The translations under genes and the position numbers were made by a program. The notes under the pieces are model-generated. The model ran no database searches and was not told the origin of the DNA. It worked only from the letters and a program-made list of their open reading frames with translations. 43,339 bases of DNA from CAZMCC01 sp964564695 (lineage in GTDB: Bacteria > Planctomycetota > Phycisphaerae > Phycisphaerales > UBA1924), in NCBI GenBank assembly GCA_964564695.1, contig CAZMCC010000019.1:1-43339 (forward strand), read 5' to 3'. Below, piece by piece: positions 39,912-43,339 of the stretch (positions are counted from its first letter, which is position 1; each line of letters begins with the position of its first letter).

Positions 39912-42491
39912 ATGACGCCCGAGCGCTGGAAACGCGTGCGTGAGTGCTTTGAGGCCGCGTCTGATGCGCCGGCCGACCAGAGGGCGGTGGTGGTGGCGCG
40001 CGTGTGCGGCGGCGACGCCGAGCTTCGGCGCGAGGTGGGGCGACTGCTGGAGCACGACGCGCCGGTGACCGCGTTTGAAGGGGGGATCGCTCACGGCCCG
40101 CCGGGCGAGTCGCACGCGGGCGATCGCGTGGGGCCGTACCGGCTTGTGCGGGAGGTTGGGTGCGGCGGGATGAGCATCGTGTGGCTGGCGGAGCGTGCCG
40201 ACGAGGAGTTTCGGGCGCGTGTGGCGGTGAAGTTCATTCGAACGGGGGTCGACGTTGCGGGGACGGCGACGCGCTTTCGCCAGGAACGCCAGGTGCTGGC
40301 GAACCTGAGGCATCCGAACATCAGTCGCCTGCTGGACGCGGGCGCGCTGCCCGATGGGCGGCCGTACCTCATCATGGAGTATGTCGACGGCGTGCACGTT
40401 GATCGTTACTGCGAACGGCGCGGCTTGTCGATCCGGGCCCGCCTGGAGCTGTTCATCGAGGTGTGTGCGGCGGTTCACTTCGCGCACCAGAACCTGGTCG
40501 TGCACCGGGACCTCAAGCCGGCGAACATCCTCGTGAACGAGGAGGGGACGCCGATCCTGCTGGACTTCGGCATCGCCAAGCTGCTGGCCCCGGACGGCTC
40601 CGGCGACCTCACGATCGGAACCTCGCGCCTGATGACGCCGCGGTTTGCGAGCCCGGAGCAGATCCGCGGCGAGGCGCTGAGCACGGCGAGCGACGTGTAC
40701 TCGCTGGGGGTGATCCTGTACGAGCTTCTCGCGGGGGAGAGCCCGTACCTGTGGGAGCCGGATGCGGCGTGGAGCGAGGTCGAGCGGGTGATCTGCAAGG
40801 TCGAGCCGCCGGCGCCGAGCCTGGCGGTGGCGCGCGGTGCGAACCGGGATGCGGACGCCGACGCCGACCCGCCTGGTCCGGGGCCAAGACCGACGTCCGC
40901 GGCGCTGCGCGGCGATCTCGACACGATCGTGCTCAAAGCGATGCACAAGGACCCGGCACGTCGGTACAGCTCGGCGGAGCAGCTGGCGAGCGACCTGCGA
41001 CGCCATCTGGAGGGGCTGCCGGTTCTCGCGCGTGCGGACACAATGGGGTATCGCGCGACCAAGTTCGTGCGTCGTCACCGCGTGGCGGTCGGGGCGGCGA
41101 CGCTGGTGTTCGGGCTGCTCACGGCGATGGCGATCGTGACGACGGTGCAGTCGGTGCGGGTCGGGCGGCGTCAGCAACTGGCCGACGAGCGGGCGGCGCA
41201 GACGCTGCAGGTCGCGGCGTTCCAGTCGTCGATGCTGCGGGGAAGCACCGCCGAAGGCCTGGGGCGGACGATCATGGACGCCCTCCGGACGCAGATGACA
41301 TCGGGGCTTTCGTCGCGCGCCGCCATCGGCGCGGACGGTTCGGTCCGGCGCCGAACACCGGAGGAGGTCGCGGCCGCGGTGGCGGCGTTCGAGTCGGCGG
41401 TGAGTCCGGGCGATGCGACGGAAGTGGGCAAGGCGGTGATGGACCAGGTGATCCTGGCGCCGGGCGTGCGGGCGCTGGAAGGGAAGTTCACGGATCAGCC
41501 CGAGGTCGAGGCGCGCCTTCGGTTCACGCTGGGGTCGGTGTACAACGGCTATGGGCTGCGGGACGCCGCGGAGCCGCAGCTCGTTCGGGCGCTGGAACTC
41601 CAGCGACGGACCCTTGGGGACAGGCATCCTGAGGTGGTGCCGACGCTGAATGAACTCATCGGCATCGCCCGCGCGCGGCGGGACTTTGTTCGTGAGGAGG
41701 AGCTGGCGAGGGAAGCCCTGGACATTCGACGCGCGAGCGAGCAGGGCGACACCGAGCCCCTGGCACGGGCGATGGACCAGTACGGGCTGGCGCTGATCGA
41801 GAAGGGCGAGCTTGACGCGGCCGAGCCGGTTCTTCGAGAGAGCCTCGCGATGCTTCGTCGGCTGCCGGGCGCGCGCGGTGAATATGTCGCGCGGAATCTC
41901 GGCAATCTCGGGGGCCTGATGCTCTCCCGGCGGAACGCGGTGGCCGCGGAACCGTTGATGCGTGAGGCGGTCGAGATCGAACGAGCGGTCGGGGCGACCA
42001 GCCAACTCGCGCTGGCGCTCAACAACCTGGCGGGGGCGCAGCAGGCGCTCAAGGACCTGCCGGGTGCGGTGGCGTCGCTGCGGGAGGCGGCGGAGATCCA
42101 GAAGCGGGTGCTCGGGGAGACGCATCAGCACACGCTTGGCACGATGGGGAACCTTGCGGGGCTCCTGACGGTGCAGAAGCAATACGACGAGGCGGAGCCG
42201 TTGGCGCGCTTTGTGCTCGGCGGGCGGCTGCGGACGCTCGCGCCGGATCACTTTGTGGTCACCGTCGCGCGCGTTGTGCTTGCCGACATTCTGATTGCGA
42301 CGCAGCGGCAGTCTGAGGCCGAACCGCTGCTGACGGCCGCGTGGGATGCGGCGAAGCGCGACCGGGGGTTTTCGGTGGATCAGCGGCGCCGGTTTGTGGG
42401 GCGGCTGATCGATGTGGAGCGGGCGCTGGGCAGGACGGAACTCGCGGATCGATTCGCGGGCGAGCAGCAGCAGTTGTCACCGGGGGGATAA
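39912..42491 (+). CDS. Membrane Ser/Thr kinase with TPR tail, partner of the ECF factor
   Basis: A Hanks-type kinase of 859 residues. Residues 1-60 (TPERWKRVRECFEAASDAPADQ) form the short helical head usual in kinases that follow ECF genes. Then come the glycine loop EVGCGGMSIVW (about 81-91), VAVKFIR with ATP-binding Lys (about K107), HRDLKPANIL (about 198), DFGIAK (about 218) and PRFASPEQ. One membrane helix lies near 393-414 (AVGAATLVFGLLTAMAIVTTV). The C-terminal 440 residues carry tetratricopeptide units, for example MDQYGLALIEKGELDAAEPVL and LGNLGGLMLSRRNAVAAEPLM. GAGGAAC precedes the ATG by about 4 nt. Its N-lobe and the segment after the kinase resemble the kinase at 2707-5568, so the two are paralogues. 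Confidence 0.92.
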   Translation: MTPERWKRVRECFEAASDAPADQRAVVVARVCGGDAELRREVGRLLEHDAPVTAFEGGIAHGPPGESHAGDRVGPYRLVREVGCGGMSIVWLAERADEEFRARVAVKFIRTGVDVAGTATRFRQERQVLANLRHPNISRLLDAGALPDGRPYLIMEYVDGVHVDRYCERRGLSIRARLELFIEVCAAVHFAHQNLVVHRDLKPANILVNEEGTPILLDFGIAKLLAPDGSGDLTIGTSRLMTPRFASPEQIRGEALSTASDVYSLGVILYELLAGESPYLWEPDAAWSEVERVICKVEPPAPSLAVARGANRDADADADPPGPGPRPTSAALRGDLDTIVLKAMHKDPARRYSSAEQLASDLRRHLEGLPVLARADTMGYRATKFVRRHRVAVGAATLVFGLLTAMAIVTTVQSVRVGRRQQLADERAAQTLQVAAFQSSMLRGSTAEGLGRTIMDALRTQMTSGLSSRAAIGADGSVRRRTPEEVAAAVAAFESAVSPGDATEVGKAVMDQVILAPGVRALEGKFTDQPEVEARLRFTLGSVYNGYGLRDAAEPQLVRALELQRRTLGDRHPEVVPTLNELIGIARARRDFVREEELAREALDIRRASEQGDTEPLARAMDQYGLALIEKGELDAAEPVLRESLAMLRRLPGARGEYVARNLGNLGGLMLSRRNAVAAEPLMREAVEIERAVGATSQLALALNNLAGAQQALKDLPGAVASLREAAEIQKRVLGETHQHTLGTMGNLAGLLTVQKQYDEAEPLARFVLGGRLRTLAPDHFVVTVARVVLADILIATQRQSEAEPLLTAAWDAAKRDRGFSVDQRRRFVGRLIDVERALGRTELADRFAGEQQQLSPGG

Positions 42492-42498
42492 GGAGCGG

Positions 42499-42529
42499 CC
42501 CCGGCGGACAGGGCTCCGCCGGGGCACCC
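42499..42529. repeat. Family C half-unit
   Basis: CCCGGCGGACAGGGCTCCGC ends GGGGCACCC, matching the right half of the unit at 9504. It starts 7 nt after the kinase stop codon and could be its terminator. Confidence 0.7.
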
Positions 42530-42560
42530 GAAGGTCGTGGTACCGGGAGAACGGGGTCCA

Positions 42561-42596
42561 AACAAAAACCGGCGGGACTGTGGAGTCCCGCCGGTT
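42561..42596 (-). terminator. Rho-independent terminator of the tRNA gene
   Basis: On the minus strand AACCGGCGGGACT, loop CCAC, AGTCCCGCCGGTT (13-bp stem) is followed by TTTGTTT. It starts 11 nt after the tRNA end. On the plus strand the stem could also stop transcripts from the kinase gene, without a T-run. Confidence 0.8.
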
Positions 42597-42607
42597 CGCT
42601 GCTAAGA

Positions 42608-42678
42608 GCCACCTGGGGGATTTGAACCCCCGACCTATGCTTTACGAAAGCATCGCTCTACCGCTGAGCTAAGGTGGC
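42608..42678 (-). tRNA. tRNA-Thr, anticodon CGT
   Basis: The minus strand folds as a complete cloverleaf of 71 nt: acceptor GCCACCT/AGGTGGC, D arm GCTC-AGCGGTA-GAGC, anticodon arm ATGCT-TTCGTAA-AGCAT (anticodon CGT, codon ACG), T arm GGGGG-TTCAAAT-CCCCC. All stems pair fully. The 3' CCA is not encoded; TCTT follows. A strong terminator follows at 42561-42596. Confidence 0.95.
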
Positions 42679-42749
42679 GAAGAATCCGCTCACGGCGAAT
42701 CCTGAGGGGGGAGTATCGGGGGCTTGGGGGTGGTTTTCCACCGGACGCC

Positions 42750-42788
42750 GGACATGCTCACGCCCCGGGCGGCGTGCGCATGCCACCC
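42750..42788. repeat. Family A single hairpin
   Basis: GGACATGCTCACGCC and GGCGTGCGCATGCCACCC form one hairpin; the outer ends match the family A arm at 2515 and at the insertion sequence. It lies between the HflX stop and the tRNA gene and may end the hflX transcript. Confidence 0.7.
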
Positions 42789-42793
42789 GCCTT

Positions 42794-43339
42794 TCACGCC
42801 GTTCCGACCTCCAGGCTCTTGGCGGAGGCTTTGACCTCGTCGAGCTGGCGGCGGCCGATGCGGACCTTCAGGCGGACCACGGAGTCCTCGTACTCGCGGC
42901 CGAGCACGCGGGAGCGGTTTTCGATCTTGAGGATCGTTCGCCCGTCGTCGATCGGGAGGGTGAGCGTGACGTCGACCAGGCCGCCCTGGGCGAGGTCGCG
43001 GACCCGTTCGCGGAGGTTCCGGACTCCCGGGCCCGTGGGGTCGACCGCGCTCAGGGCAACGGACTCGGGGTGCTTGGACTGCCAGACGAGCAGCGCGCGG
43101 TTGTCGGTGAGGCGGTCGATCTTGTTGAGGATGAGGAGGCGCTTGGGCGGCGTCCAGGTGGAGCGTTCGCCACCCTCGGCGGGCTCGTCGCTCCAGCCGC
43201 GGGCGCGTTTGACGTCCTTGGCGGCGACCTCGGCCTGGTCTTTCATGAGCGCGTCGAGGGTGTCGGACACGGTCTGGTACTCCATCTCGGCCGCGGCGTC
43301 GGCGACGTCGGAGACGATGAGGGACAGGTCGGCCTGGAT
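42794..43339 (-). CDS. hflX: GTPase HflX, C-terminal part (runs off the window edge)
   Basis: HflX is a ribosome-binding GTPase. The frame is open to the window's last base, so the start is outside; 181 residues are seen. Visible are ADLSLIVSDVADAAAEMEYQ, corresponding to the family's ADLLLHVVDAS segment, the G4 motif LLILNKIDRL, the G5-like ALSAVDPTG and a C-terminal beta domain (VDVTLTLPIDDGRTILKIEN). The insert after the G3-like part (KDVKRARGWSDEPAEGG) is longer than in common HflX. The name is firm for the G domain end; other Obg-like GTPases are less likely. Confidence 0.8.
   Translation of the reverse strand: MQADLSLIVSDVADAAAEMEYQTVSDTLDALMKDQAEVAAKDVKRARGWSDEPAEGGERSTWTPPKRLLILNKIDRLTDNRALLVWQSKHPESVALSAVDPTGPGVRNLRERVRDLAQGGLVDVTLTLPIDDGRTILKIENRSRVLGREYEDSVVRLKVRIGRRQLDEVKASAKSLEVGTA

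Noticed and set aside
39273..42251. A 992-residue minus-strand frame opposite the sigma/kinase genes
   Set aside because: It is rich in Arg, His and Pro, typical of the antisense of GC-rich genes, and the plus strand carries clear kinase and sigma motifs. Similar long antisense frames at 2636-5806, 5840-8827 and 24436-26007 were dropped for the same reason.
12101..42788. The clustered hairpins as a CRISPR array
   Set aside because: The repeats are palindromic, of several unrelated families, scattered singly between genes, with no regular spacers and no cas genes.

Overview
The window is high-GC bacterial DNA and reads as a chromosome segment of a planctomycete, most likely class Phycisphaerae. 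The signs are three secreted proteins ending in planctomycete-type (GC-type) dockerin domains, a PEP-CTERM-like surface protein, an ECF sigma factor next to a membrane Ser/Thr kinase with a TPR tail plus a second kinase of the same build, small membrane proteins with CPxCxYD...CPECG zinc ribbons, and a UVR-motif protein. No rRNA, CRISPR array, prophage or plasmid backbone is visible. There is one tRNA gene (Thr, CGT).

Layout. 1-2.6 kb: an IS4-family insertion sequence whose transposase has lost its central catalytic part, then a zinc-ribbon membrane protein. 2.7-9.5 kb: a kinase-TPR protein divergent from two dockerin-bearing secreted proteins. 9.6-13.6 kb: a HerA-like ATPase and tRNA pseudouridine synthase TruD. 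13.7-16.1 kb, minus strand: an acyl-ACP desaturase, an unknown anchored protein and LemA. 16.3-21.0 kb: a third dockerin protein, then a minus-strand set of an exported unknown protein and an ABC-2 exporter. 21.3-25.0 kb: a UVR-motif protein divergent from a primary-type sigma factor, then two small membrane proteins. 25.0-27.7 kb: thioredoxin reductase divergent from a SIR2-like/leucine-rich-repeat fusion protein. 27.7-33.1 kb: rhodanese, a proline-rich lipoprotein, DinB, isocitrate dehydrogenase, a possibly 5'-truncated exported-protein gene and an AhpD-like protein. 33.7-38.1 kb: a 39-residue membrane peptide, then a MarR-headed operon with FtsX-like permease, an unknown 152-residue protein, an ATPase and an HlyD-type adaptor, joined by three ATGA overlaps. 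38.4-43.3 kb: a PEP-CTERM-like protein divergent from the ECF sigma/kinase pair, tRNA-Thr and the C-terminal part of HflX.

Most longer gaps between genes hold palindromic repeats of about 75-130 bp, usually two hairpins in inverted order. I separate about ten families, lettered A to I plus one hairpin. They often sit at gene ends, where they could act as terminators. One family (H) lies inside two protein-coding genes, truD and the ABC ATPase, in the same reading frame, so it adds 35-40 residues without breaking the gene. A second recurring oddity is the run GGT followed by eight or more G, found in glycine loops of three genes and, as 13 G, just before the start codon of the FtsX-like permease.

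The strongest candidates for new biology are the SIR2-LRR fusion, which resembles anti-phage NADase effectors, the coding palindromic repeat, and the unknown protein inside the ABC transporter operon. All functions are inferred from motifs read by eye; no database search was run.
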